Notes under the pieces: model-generated
The model's database searches: none
Told to the model about the DNA's origin: nothing
Seen by the model: the letters and a program-made list of their open reading frames with translations, nothing else
Shown here: in pieces, positions 4,710 to 11,065 of the stretch
How positions within the stretch are numbered: position 1 is the first letter of the stretch
Layout: each line of letters starts with the position of its first letter
Made by a program: the position numbers and the translations under genes
Source: Flavobacterium sp.
GTDB taxonomy: Bacteria; Bacteroidota; Bacteroidia; Flavobacteriales; Flavobacteriaceae
Direction: 5' to 3'
DNA length: 11,242 nucleotides
NCBI RefSeq assembly: GCF_030146175.1
Contig: NZ_JASLCE010000098.1
Coordinates: 1-11,242 of the forward strand

Positions 4710-6719
4710 ATGTGTAAAACGGCATTTTTTGTATTGATTATGATGATTCCTAGTTGGGGTAAGGCTCAGAATCAGGAATCCAATAGAGTAGTCTCCGACT
4801 CGGTAACGCCTGCTTTTTTTCAATTGGGTGAAGTACGAATAACCGCATTTCGGAAAAGTGTGATCAAAGATCGGATCAGTCAGGTTGCGATGGAAGCCCA
4901 TAACAAGGTTGAGGTATCGCGTTCTTTAAATCTGTTGGCCGGTGTTAATCTTACGGCATCAGGTCCAAGAAATGAATCGATGGTTTCGGTTCGGGGATTT
5001 GACCTTCGTGCCGTTCCGGTATATATGGATGGAATTCCGGTTTATGTTCCGTATGACGGTTATGTGGATCTCGCCCGGTTTACCACTTTCGATCTTTCGG
5101 CTATTGATGTTTCCCGGGGTTTCTCGTCCCTGCTTTATGGCCCGAATTCATTGGGTGGAGCCATTAATCTGATTTCAAAAAAACCTTCGGAAAAAATGGA
5201 ATATGACGGCAGCTTAGGGTTGATCAACACTAATGGTTACCGTGGAAATCTGAATATCGGTTCGAATTTAGGGAAATACTATTTCCAGGCCGGATATTCG
5301 TATTTGCATCGCGATAGTTATCGGATGGCTTCCGGTTTTACTACGCGTCCCTATGAAGATGGAGGCGAACGGGATAATTCCTATCGGACGGATCAGATGA
5401 TCAGTTTTAAAGCCGGATGGACGCCCAATGAACGACAGGAATATGTATTGGGTTATCGTTTTCAGAAAGGCGAAAAAGGAACACCCGTCTATGTGGGCGA
5501 TGATCCGATGAATCCGTTGTATACGAAACCCCGTTTTTGGCAATGGCCCGATTGGGATAAGGAAACCTATTATTTTTTATCCAATACGCGGTTAAAGGGG
5601 AAAGATTATATCAAGAGTCGGATGTACTACGATACATTTAAAAACATACTAAACAGCTATGATGATGCTTCCTATACGGCACAAACCAAAGCCTATGCTT
5701 TTCAAAGTCTCTATGATGATTATACCTATGGTGGAAGTGTTGAGTTTGGAACAGCTGTTATCCCTAAAAACCTCTTGAAATTCTCAGTCCATTATAAAAG
5801 TGACATCCACCGGGAACACAATAGTAACGAGCCGGTTCGGAATTTTAAAGATAATACAGGGAGTTTTGCTGTAGAAAATACCTATGCTGTTACCGAAAAA
5901 CTAACGTTTATTCCTGGGATAGGTTATAGTATTCGAAAAAACGATACTGCCGAAGATTATAACAGTACGACCCAGATGGTTTCAGATTTTGAAAAAACCG
6001 GAGCCAGTAATGCGTGGAACGGACAATTGGGAGTCTTTTATAATTTTAAGGAAAATCAAAAAGCAAGTTTTACTCTGGCACATAAAACGCGTTTTGCGAC
6101 AATTAAAGACCGGTATTCTTACAGAATGGGTACGGCAATTCCTAACCCGGGACTTAAACCGGAAAAAGCGGTTAATTATGATTTGTCCTATTCCGGAGTA
6201 TTTTTTAAAGTTTTATCCACGCAGTTTTCGGTATATTATAGTCATCTTACCGATGCTATTCTTACTGTGAATAACGTAGAGCCGGGTAAATCACAAATGC
6301 AAAACACCGGATCGGCCGAATTTATGGGGATGGAAATTACCTTTAAATATGATTTCCGGGAAAAACTGTCTTTGGGTGGTAACTATTCCTATATAGAAAG
6401 GCGCAATACGACCAATCCGACCGTCCTGTTTACGGATATTCCCGATACAAAAGTGTTTTTCTATACACAGTATAAACCGATACAGCCGATACAATGGCTA
6501 GTAAGTACAGAATTTAATGCGTCGCGAAACAGCACGAGCTACGGAACCAGAGCAGCGGATTTTACCCTTGTCAATACCGCGGTATCGGCTCGGGTATGGC
6601 GTTATATGAGTGTTGAAGCGGGTATTAATAATGTTTTTGACAAAAATTATATGCTGGTGGAAGGTTATCCGGAAGAAGGCAGGAACTTTTTTGTTACGCT
6701 GCGGATTTTTAAAAAGTAA
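4710..6719 (+). CDS. TonB-dependent outer-membrane receptor, substrate unknown
   Basis: The 669-aa protein has a Sec signal peptide (about 1-20, cleavage after GKAQ). A TonB-box-like GEVRITAFRK follows at 40-49. The plug domain (about 50-160) has VSVRGFDLRAVPVYMDGIPV at 92-111 and LLYGPNSLGGAINLISKKP at 141-159. The rest is a beta barrel rich in alternating aromatic strands, including NPGLKPEKAVNYDLSY, a conserved receptor segment, and the closing NNVFDKNYMLVEGYPEEGRN. It lacks the CarboxypepD_reg-like front domain of SusC-type receptors. Its size fits siderophore, cobalamin or metal-chelate receptors better than glycan receptors. The last residue is Lys rather than the usual terminal Phe, but RIFKK carries an aromatic nearby. 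No SusD partner or iron gene flanks it. It has its own promoter and terminator. Whether it belongs functionally to the divergent sulfur module is unknown. Confidence 0.92.
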   Translation: MCKTAFFVLIMMIPSWGKAQNQESNRVVSDSVTPAFFQLGEVRITAFRKSVIKDRISQVAMEAHNKVEVSRSLNLLAGVNLTASGPRNESMVSVRGFDLRAVPVYMDGIPVYVPYDGYVDLARFTTFDLSAIDVSRGFSSLLYGPNSLGGAINLISKKPSEKMEYDGSLGLINTNGYRGNLNIGSNLGKYYFQAGYSYLHRDSYRMASGFTTRPYEDGGERDNSYRTDQMISFKAGWTPNERQEYVLGYRFQKGEKGTPVYVGDDPMNPLYTKPRFWQWPDWDKETYYFLSNTRLKGKDYIKSRMYYDTFKNILNSYDDASYTAQTKAYAFQSLYDDYTYGGSVEFGTAVIPKNLLKFSVHYKSDIHREHNSNEPVRNFKDNTGSFAVENTYAVTEKLTFIPGIGYSIRKNDTAEDYNSTTQMVSDFEKTGASNAWNGQLGVFYNFKENQKASFTLAHKTRFATIKDRYSYRMGTAIPNPGLKPEKAVNYDLSYSGVFFKVLSTQFSVYYSHLTDAILTVNNVEPGKSQMQNTGSAEFMGMEITFKYDFREKLSLGGNYSYIERRNTTNPTVLFTDIPDTKVFFYTQYKPIQPIQWLVSTEFNASRNSTSYGTRAADFTLVNTAVSARVWRYMSVEAGINNVFDKNYMLVEGYPEEGRNFFVTLRIFKK

Positions 6720-6754
6720 GAAACGGCCGGTTATTATAGCCGGCCGTTTCTTTT
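6720..6754 (+). terminator. Terminator of the TonB receptor gene
   Basis: Arms GAAACGGCCGG and CCGGCCGTTTC pair perfectly over 11 bp around a 9-nt loop, followed by TTTT. The hairpin starts immediately after the TAA at 6717-6719. It is the most GC-rich hairpin in the window. Confidence 0.92.
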
Positions 6755-7096
6755 AAAAAATAAAACCTGATAATTAAAAAAATGAAAATATGAGTTGCTG
6801 ATCAACGGAATGATACAAGTCCATTGATAAACGATTACAAATGAACGGGATATTCTAAAACAGAATTAGGCTTTGCCTGAAAAGGAAAGTAATTTGACTT
6901 AAAAAGGCATTGTGATTTTAGAATAAGAAGACTAAATATGGAAAGTATAAAAAAACATTGTTTTAAGCGGTCTGAAGTCACTTTTAAAAATAAAGAGTCT
7001 TCACATGGAGTCAAATTATAAAAGTCGCAATTTGAGGAGTTGAAAAACGGCTCGGAATGCCGTTTAAATTATGTTAATTTATTGGGTAATTCGTTT
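6755..7096 (+). other. Gene-free stretch upstream of gdhA
   Basis: About 340 bp without a convincing gene separate the receptor terminator from the gdhA promoter. A 27-codon frame at 6938-7021 has no promoter, no start context and no recognisable product. A 7-bp hairpin at 7045-7065 (AAACGGC, 7-nt loop, GCCGTTT) is the only clear structure. On the minus strand it is followed by a short T run, on the plus strand it is not. The stretch may hold regulatory sites for gdhA or a small RNA, but nothing here proves either. Confidence 0.4.
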
Positions 7097-7124
7097 TTGC
7101 TTCAATTTTAAAACTATATATTTG
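7097..7124 (+). promoter_or_regulatory. gdhA promoter
   Basis: TTG at 7097-7099, a 17-bp spacer and TATATTTG at 7117-7124 match the flavobacterial consensus without a mismatch. The expected start near 7129 gives a leader of about 58 nt, which is A-rich with AAAC repeats (ACAAACAAACAAAAG) just upstream of the coding region. A-rich leaders are typical of well-expressed Bacteroidota genes. Confidence 0.8.
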
Positions 7125-7186
7125 TATGCTTTTTTACAGAGCAATCTAACAAACAAACAAAAGTAAGTTGTAAATTATTAAATAGT

Positions 7187-8461
7187 ATGGCAACAGCACA
7201 AAAGCCGAAGGCTAGCATGTATGAAAATGTTAAGAATCAGTTTGAAAAAGCTGCTTCTGTGATGGGACTGGATGAGACTGTTAAAAAAATCCTTTCTGTT
7301 ACGAATAACGAAATTGTTGTTCATTTTCCGGTGAAAATGGATAACGGAACAGTCGAAATGTTCACAGGGTACAGAGTACAACACAATAATGTTTTAGGAC
7401 CTTACAAAGGAGGTTTACGTTACCACGCAACGGTTGATATCGATGCTGCAAGAGCATTGGCTACCTGGATGACGTGGAAAACATCTTTGGCCGGACTTCC
7501 GTACGGAGGTGGTAAAGGTGGTATCCAATTGGATCCGAAAAAATATTCACAAGGCGAATTAGAGCGTATCACGCGTCGTTTTGCGTATGCTTTAGGAGAT
7601 AACATCGGTCCGGAACACGATATCCCGGCACCGGATGTAAATACCAATGCACAAATGATGGCTTGGATTGCCGATACCTATATGTCGACAAAAGCACCGG
7701 CTGAACGTTCTAAAAACCAACACGTTGTTACAGGTAAACCTGTAGGATCAGGAGGATTGGAAGGTAGAGACCGTGCTACAGGTTTTGGTGTGGTAGTAAC
7801 ATTGGAATCTTGGGCTAAATTAAGAGGAACTTCTTTGGAAGGTAAAAAATATATCGTTCAGGGATTTGGTAACGTAGGATACTGGGCTGCACACTTTATG
7901 AACAAAAACGGGGCTATCCTTGTTGGTGTTCAGGATGCAACCGGAACGATTTACAACCCGGAAGGAATTGATCCGGAAGCTTTATTGCGTTTCCAGGCCG
8001 ATAACAATACCATTTCTGGATACAAAGGTACTCAGGATTATAAAGCTGATGAATTCTTCGGAATTGACTGTGATGTTGTAATCCCGGCTGCTTTAGGTAA
8101 CCAGATTACTGCTGAAAACGCAGATTCGATCAAGGCTCAGATTATCGCCGAAGGTGCTAATGGTCCTATTGATACCGATGGTGAAGCAATCTTATTAGCA
8201 AAAGGAATCGAAATCATTCCAGACATCTTATGTAACTCAGGAGGTGTAATCGGAAGTTATTTCGAGTGGTTACAAAACCGTAACGGAGAGATCTGGACTA
8301 TGGACGACGTAATCATCAAGTTAAGAAAGAAACTGGAAGATGCATTCAGTAAAGTGGTTTTAACAGGAAGTCAGTATAAAACAGACTGGAGAACGGCTGC
8401 TTATGTTCAGGCATTAGCCCGAATTGAAATGGCATACAAACAAAGAGGTATTTTCCCATAA
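7187..8461 (+). CDS. gdhA: Glutamate dehydrogenase (Glu/Leu/Phe/Val dehydrogenase family)
   Basis: The 424-aa enzyme interconverts glutamate and 2-oxoglutarate plus ammonia in the cytoplasm, linking nitrogen assimilation and amino-acid catabolism to the TCA cycle. The N-terminal dimerisation/substrate domain holds GPYKGGLRYH (Lys74), TWKTSLAGLPYGGGKGG (Lys98, catalytic Lys110) and PAPDVNT (Asp150). The C-terminal Rossmann domain has GFGNVG at 226-231 and an acidic residue (Asp250) after the second strand. This is compatible with NAD use, but cofactor choice cannot be settled by eye. Length fits the roughly 420-residue hexameric class of Bacillus RocG/GudB. ATG at 7187 follows a consensus promoter with a 58-nt leader. 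The gene stands alone between strong signals and has a more regular codon choice than its neighbours, suggesting high expression. Confidence 0.96.
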   Translation: MATAQKPKASMYENVKNQFEKAASVMGLDETVKKILSVTNNEIVVHFPVKMDNGTVEMFTGYRVQHNNVLGPYKGGLRYHATVDIDAARALATWMTWKTSLAGLPYGGGKGGIQLDPKKYSQGELERITRRFAYALGDNIGPEHDIPAPDVNTNAQMMAWIADTYMSTKAPAERSKNQHVVTGKPVGSGGLEGRDRATGFGVVVTLESWAKLRGTSLEGKKYIVQGFGNVGYWAAHFMNKNGAILVGVQDATGTIYNPEGIDPEALLRFQADNNTISGYKGTQDYKADEFFGIDCDVVIPAALGNQITAENADSIKAQIIAEGANGPIDTDGEAILLAKGIEIIPDILCNSGGVIGSYFEWLQNRNGEIWTMDDVIIKLRKKLEDAFSKVVLTGSQYKTDWRTAAYVQALARIEMAYKQRGIFP

Positions 8462-8479
8462 TCGGGTAGATCATATTCG

Positions 8480-8507
8480 AAAAAGGACTGCATTGCAGTC
8501 CTTTTTT
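8480..8507. terminator. Bidirectional terminator between gdhA and the DUF423 gene
   Basis: Arms AAAAAGGACTGC and GCAGTCCTTTTT pair over 12 bp with loop ATT. A-tract and T-tract flank the GC core on both sides, so it can stop transcription from gdhA (ends 8461) and from the convergent gene ending at 8510. Confidence 0.9.
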
Positions 8508-8509
8508 AT

Positions 8510-8887
8510 TTAAACGATATGGCTAAGTGCCATACAAAACCATCCTAAAAATAACAGCAAACCGCCAATTGGCGTAATGGGACCAAGAAATTTTAATTTC
8601 TTTCCGCCTATACTACTCAGGCATAAACCGTAAATACTAAACGAAAATAAAAAAGTTCCGATTATAAAAAACCATGCGGTTAAGTTTTCACTTGTTTTTA
8701 AAAAAGTAAATTGATTACTGATAAAAACCAATGCCAAAGCATGGTACATTTGGTATTTTACACCGGTTTCAAAACTGTTGAGCGATTTGGTACTTAGTTT
8801 CTTTTGTAGGATATGCGCTCCAAAAGCTCCAAAAATAACGGCTAAACCGCCATAGCAGGCACCAATAGTGAGTATGGTCTCTTTCAT
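8510..8887 (-). CDS. DUF423 (YgdD/TMEM256-like) small membrane protein
   Basis: The 125-aa protein has four hydrophobic segments and the family signatures FGAFGAHILQKKL at 20-32, a YQMYHALAL segment and GPITPIGGLLLFLGW near the C terminus. DUF423 proteins are conserved inner-membrane proteins of unknown function; the His in FGAH and in YHALAL are the most conserved polar residues. The length is full for the family. ATG at 8887 starts directly before the first membrane segment. It is transcribed alone, divergent from the 183-aa gene at 8995 and convergent with gdhA. Confidence 0.9.
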   Translation of the reverse strand: MKETILTIGACYGGLAVIFGAFGAHILQKKLSTKSLNSFETGVKYQMYHALALVFISNQFTFLKTSENLTAWFFIIGTFLFSFSIYGLCLSSIGGKKLKFLGPITPIGGLLLFLGWFCMALSHIV

Positions 8888-8926
8888 AATTGTTCGTTGT
8901 TTGGTGGGAAAGTAGTTTTAGTATTA

Positions 8927-8957
8927 CAAATATAAGCGGGTGAAGCCAAACCACCAA
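8927..8957 (-). promoter_or_regulatory. Promoter of the DUF423 gene
   Basis: On the minus strand TATATTTG (8927-8934) matches the -7 consensus, with TTG at 8955-8957, 20 bp upstream. The leader would be about 35 nt. Confidence 0.7.
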
Positions 8958-8982
8958 TTAAAATTCTTAATTCTGCATTTAG

Positions 8983-8990
8983 TATCTTTG
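8983..8990 (+). promoter_or_regulatory. -7 box directly in front of the 183-aa gene (near-leaderless start)
   Basis: TATCTTTGC matches TAnnTTTGC and ends only 4 bp before the ATG at 8995. With the usual spacing transcription would begin at or next to the start codon. No TTG is found 17-20 bp upstream, so the promoter is only half supported. Confidence 0.45.
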
Positions 8991-8994
8991 CCGG

Positions 8995-9546
8995 ATGAAC
9001 GGGAAAGTGTACAATAAAACAAATTTTTTTAAGCATACCTTTTGTATTTTTAAGGAGGTTGCTCCCGATGTGCTACAAGAAAAAAAGTTTCACTATAATA
9101 GTAAATCGGGTAGTAGTTATTATTTTACAGATGAGGGCGTTTACCGAAATTCCAACCATTGGGGACGAGCGGCCAATTGTCGTTGGCGTTTGCTGTCTTT
9201 AACGGATGGAAAAACGAATAATGCCACAGCTAAAACCGGCTATGCAAAATGGACGGATTTTTATCCGAATAATGAAACCGAAAATTTGTTTTATGTCGAA
9301 TGGAATCCCGAAACGGATGCGATTCATTTCCAACATAAGTCCAATCCAGAATACGACGGTAAAGCGGTTTTGCGTAATGCCGCCGAAACAACCAAACGTA
9401 TACAATTGATCAAAAAGCTTTTTGAAACCGATAACTGGGCCGATTATCTTAAATATGACGATGTTGAAACGTTGCGAAAAACGATAACGGAAGCTTTGAT
9501 CACAACAAATAAAACCCTGCAACAAATCAAACAACCCTTTTTGTAA
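8995..9546 (+). CDS. Conserved-looking hypothetical protein, 183 aa
   Basis: I do not recognise this protein. It has no signal peptide or membrane segment and looks cytosolic. The middle is rich in aromatic and charged residues (SYYFTDEGVYRNSNHWGRAA at 41-60, CRWRLLSL at 62-69, LFYVEWNPE at 98-106), suggesting a compact alpha/beta or beta fold. The last 50 residues look helical. Cysteines are only C17 and C62. It opens a three-gene run: its TAA overlaps the next ATG by one base (TAATG), so translational coupling is likely. ATG at 8995 is the only ATG in the N-terminal half, and the neighbouring -7 box implies a leaderless or nearly leaderless mRNA. Reading frame, codon use and operon structure make it a real gene; its function is unknown. 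Confidence 0.8.
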   Translation: MNGKVYNKTNFFKHTFCIFKEVAPDVLQEKKFHYNSKSGSSYYFTDEGVYRNSNHWGRAANCRWRLLSLTDGKTNNATAKTGYAKWTDFYPNNETENLFYVEWNPETDAIHFQHKSNPEYDGKAVLRNAAETTKRIQLIKKLFETDNWADYLKYDDVETLRKTITEALITTNKTLQQIKQPFL

Positions 9547-9692
9547 TGAGTCGGCAAAACGAAGAAAATCGAAAAAAACACAGTAAGAAAATCAATGAAA
9601 AGCGTTTGCGGGAACAACGTTCGGAATCCGATCGTAAAGCAAAACTAAAATTGATTCTGCAAAAATTTAATTCCGATACGAATGAGTCCTAA
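9546..9692 (+). CDS. Highly charged 48-aa miniprotein between two overlapping genes
   Basis: This short frame starts MSRQNEENRKKHSKKINEKR and ends with NSDTNES. More than half the residues are charged, with Lys/Arg in excess, and it has no cysteine or hydrophobic segment. It looks like one or two amphipathic helices, with a hydrophobic patch only near KLKLILQKF. Its ATG overlaps the stop of the 183-aa gene (TAATG) and its last 11 bases overlap the start of the YchJ-family gene in another frame. Such tail-to-head overlaps on both sides are strong evidence of translation. Nucleic-acid or ribosome binding would suit the composition but is speculation. It may be missed by gene callers because of its length. 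Confidence 0.72.
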   Translation: MSRQNEENRKKHSKKINEKRLREQRSESDRKAKLKLILQKFNSDTNES

Positions 9693-10059
9693 TTGTTATT
9701 GTGGGAATCCAATTCCGTTTTCCGACTGTTGTGAGCCTTATATTAAAGGAATTAAAGCGGCGCCTACAGCCGAAACATTAATGCGTTCCCGGTATTCGGC
9801 CTATGCGGTTCATGCGATCGAGTACCTACTCAAAACGACGCATATTTCACAACGCAAATACCATTCGAAAAAAGATATCGAGCAATGGGCGACAACCAAC
9901 CAGTGGGTAAAACTGGAAGTGCTAAAGGCTACCGAAAAAACTGTAGAATTTAAAGCCTATTTTCTCGATGCACAATTACAACCACAGGTTCACCATGAAA
10001 AATCGACCTTTAAACAACAAAACGGGCATTGGTTTTATGTAGACGGAAAATTCTACTAA
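9682..10059 (+). CDS. YchJ-family protein with N-terminal SEC-C-like zinc motif only
   Basis: The 125-aa product has an N-terminal CxC-x8-CC cluster (C5, C7, C16, C17) typical of SEC-C/YchJ metal motifs. The family block TAETLMRSRYSAYAVHAIEYLLKTTH (about 29-54) follows, then a beta-rich SnoaL/NTF2-like domain ending in HWFYVDGKFY. E. coli YchJ (about 150 aa) carries a second SEC-C motif at its C terminus. Here the protein stops just before it, and the downstream bases after TAA do not encode one in that frame, so the short form appears genuine. The molecular function of YchJ is not established. ATG at 9682 overlaps the 48-aa gene by 11 bp. The stop is one base from the stop of the opposing beta-lactamase gene. 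Confidence 0.9.
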   Translation: MSPNCYCGNPIPFSDCCEPYIKGIKAAPTAETLMRSRYSAYAVHAIEYLLKTTHISQRKYHSKKDIEQWATTNQWVKLEVLKATEKTVEFKAYFLDAQLQPQVHHEKSTFKQQNGHWFYVDGKFY

Positions 10060-10060
10060 A

Positions 10061-10957
10061 CTATTTTTTGATTGAATAATGATCAAATACAGCTTTGGAT
10101 ACTTTTGCTATGATTGCATTGTTAGTCGTATCATCTTCCATCGAATTTTTAACGAATACGGCTATCGCATAGGTTTGTCCGCCGGGTAAGAAAACAATGC
10201 CGATATCGTTTTCGGCTGCTTTTAAACCTTTCTCATTGCGAAAGGAACTACCGGTTTTATGTGCGACAAGTATATCTTTTGGTAAAAGTCCTTTTATTTT
10301 ATCCGGACCGGTTTTGGTGCCCAACATCACGTTTAACAGGTAATCATAAGATGTCGGAGATAGGATTTTCATCTGATAAAATTGCTGTAGCAGCTGTACG
10401 GCCGCCAGTGGCGATGTTGTGTTTAGATACTGATTTTCCCATTTTAGGTGCATTTCTTCTTCGGTAGCAGCGATACGCGTGTCTTTTATTTTTAGGTTTT
10501 TGATATAGCGATCTACTTTTTTGGTACCACCAGCCAGTCGGAATAATATATCACAGGCGTTATTGTCACTTAGGGAAACCATATAGCTTAAAAGTTCACT
10601 CAGCTTGATGTTAATATTGCCATACGGGTAATTTTCGCGAAGCGGACTATGGGTGTTTTCCAATAATTCGGATTTTTTTACAAAAATCTCCTGATCCAGT
10701 CGTAATTTTCCTTGATCAACCAAATGCAAAACAGCCAGCGCGACATGGAATTTATAGACACTTAGTGTTGGATAATCCGGCGTGTTGTTAAAGGTTACTG
10801 TATCTTTTGTTGTAAAATTATATACGGCAATACCAACAGTGGCTTTTTTGTCTTTAACGATTTCCTGGAATTGGGCTTTTAATCGGTTGGTTTGTGCCAA
10901 TAGGGTGCCTCCGAAAAGAAAAGTCAGGATTAGGAAAATTTGTTTGAATCTATTCAT
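10061..10957 (-). CDS. bla: Class A beta-lactamase, subclass A2 type
   Basis: The 298-aa precursor has a Sec signal peptide (about 1-21, cleavage near LLAQ) and acts in the periplasm, hydrolysing the beta-lactam ring through an acyl-serine. All class A motifs are present: SVYK (Ser66, Lys69), SDN (130-132), an omega-loop glutamate in TEEEMH (Glu166 by position relative to the MH) and KTG (234-236, preceded by His). The HKTGSS form, the long loop between EEEMH and NTTSPLAA and the LREN segment place it with the Bacteroidota A2 enzymes (PER, VEB, CfxA, CepA and CIA relatives). Spectrum cannot be predicted from sequence alone. There is no mobile element nearby, so it looks like an intrinsic chromosomal gene. 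A -7 box is present at 10978-10985, and no LysR- or BlaR-type regulator is adjacent. Confidence 0.93.
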   Translation of the reverse strand: MNRFKQIFLILTFLFGGTLLAQTNRLKAQFQEIVKDKKATVGIAVYNFTTKDTVTFNNTPDYPTLSVYKFHVALAVLHLVDQGKLRLDQEIFVKKSELLENTHSPLRENYPYGNINIKLSELLSYMVSLSDNNACDILFRLAGGTKKVDRYIKNLKIKDTRIAATEEEMHLKWENQYLNTTSPLAAVQLLQQFYQMKILSPTSYDYLLNVMLGTKTGPDKIKGLLPKDILVAHKTGSSFRNEKGLKAAENDIGIVFLPGGQTYAIAVFVKNSMEDDTTNNAIIAKVSKAVFDHYSIKK

Positions 10958-10977
10958 GGCGTTTTTGCTGAATGAAT

Positions 10978-10985
10978 CAAATTTA
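10978..10985 (-). promoter_or_regulatory. -7 promoter box of the beta-lactamase gene
   Basis: TAAATTTG on the minus strand matches TAnnTTTG exactly, 20 bp before the ATG at 10957. No TTG is visible 17-20 bp upstream, which suggests modest basal expression. Confidence 0.5.
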
Positions 10986-11010
10986 CGATAAATTCAATTC
11001 CGATTTTATA

Positions 11011-11045
11011 AAAAAAAGCCTTTTAGTTTTGGGCTAAAAGGCTTT
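11011..11045 (-). terminator. Terminator of the SRPBCC-family gene
   Basis: Arms AAAGCCTTTTAG and CTAAAAGGCTTT pair perfectly over 12 bp with a 7-nt loop. On the minus strand a run of seven T follows from within the stem. It begins 20 bp after the stop codon at 11066. Confidence 0.9.
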
Positions 11046-11065
11046 AATAATTTTATATCGAACGA

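Noticed and set aside
6938..7021. 27-codon frame beginning MESIKKHCFKRSEV upstream of gdhA.
   Set aside because: It has no promoter, no operon partner and no domain; frames of this length arise by chance in AT-rich DNA.
7045..7065. Hairpin AAACGGC-N7-GCCGTTT as a terminator or riboswitch.
   Set aside because: The stem is only 7 bp with no T run on the plus strand. It also lies upstream of the gdhA promoter, so it cannot be in the gdhA leader.
10071..10091. TTTGAT-N9-ATCAAA inverted repeat at the end of bla, considered as an Fnr box or terminator.
   Set aside because: Fnr boxes have a 4-bp spacer, the repeat lies inside coding sequence, and the stem is only 6 A/T-rich pairs with no T run.
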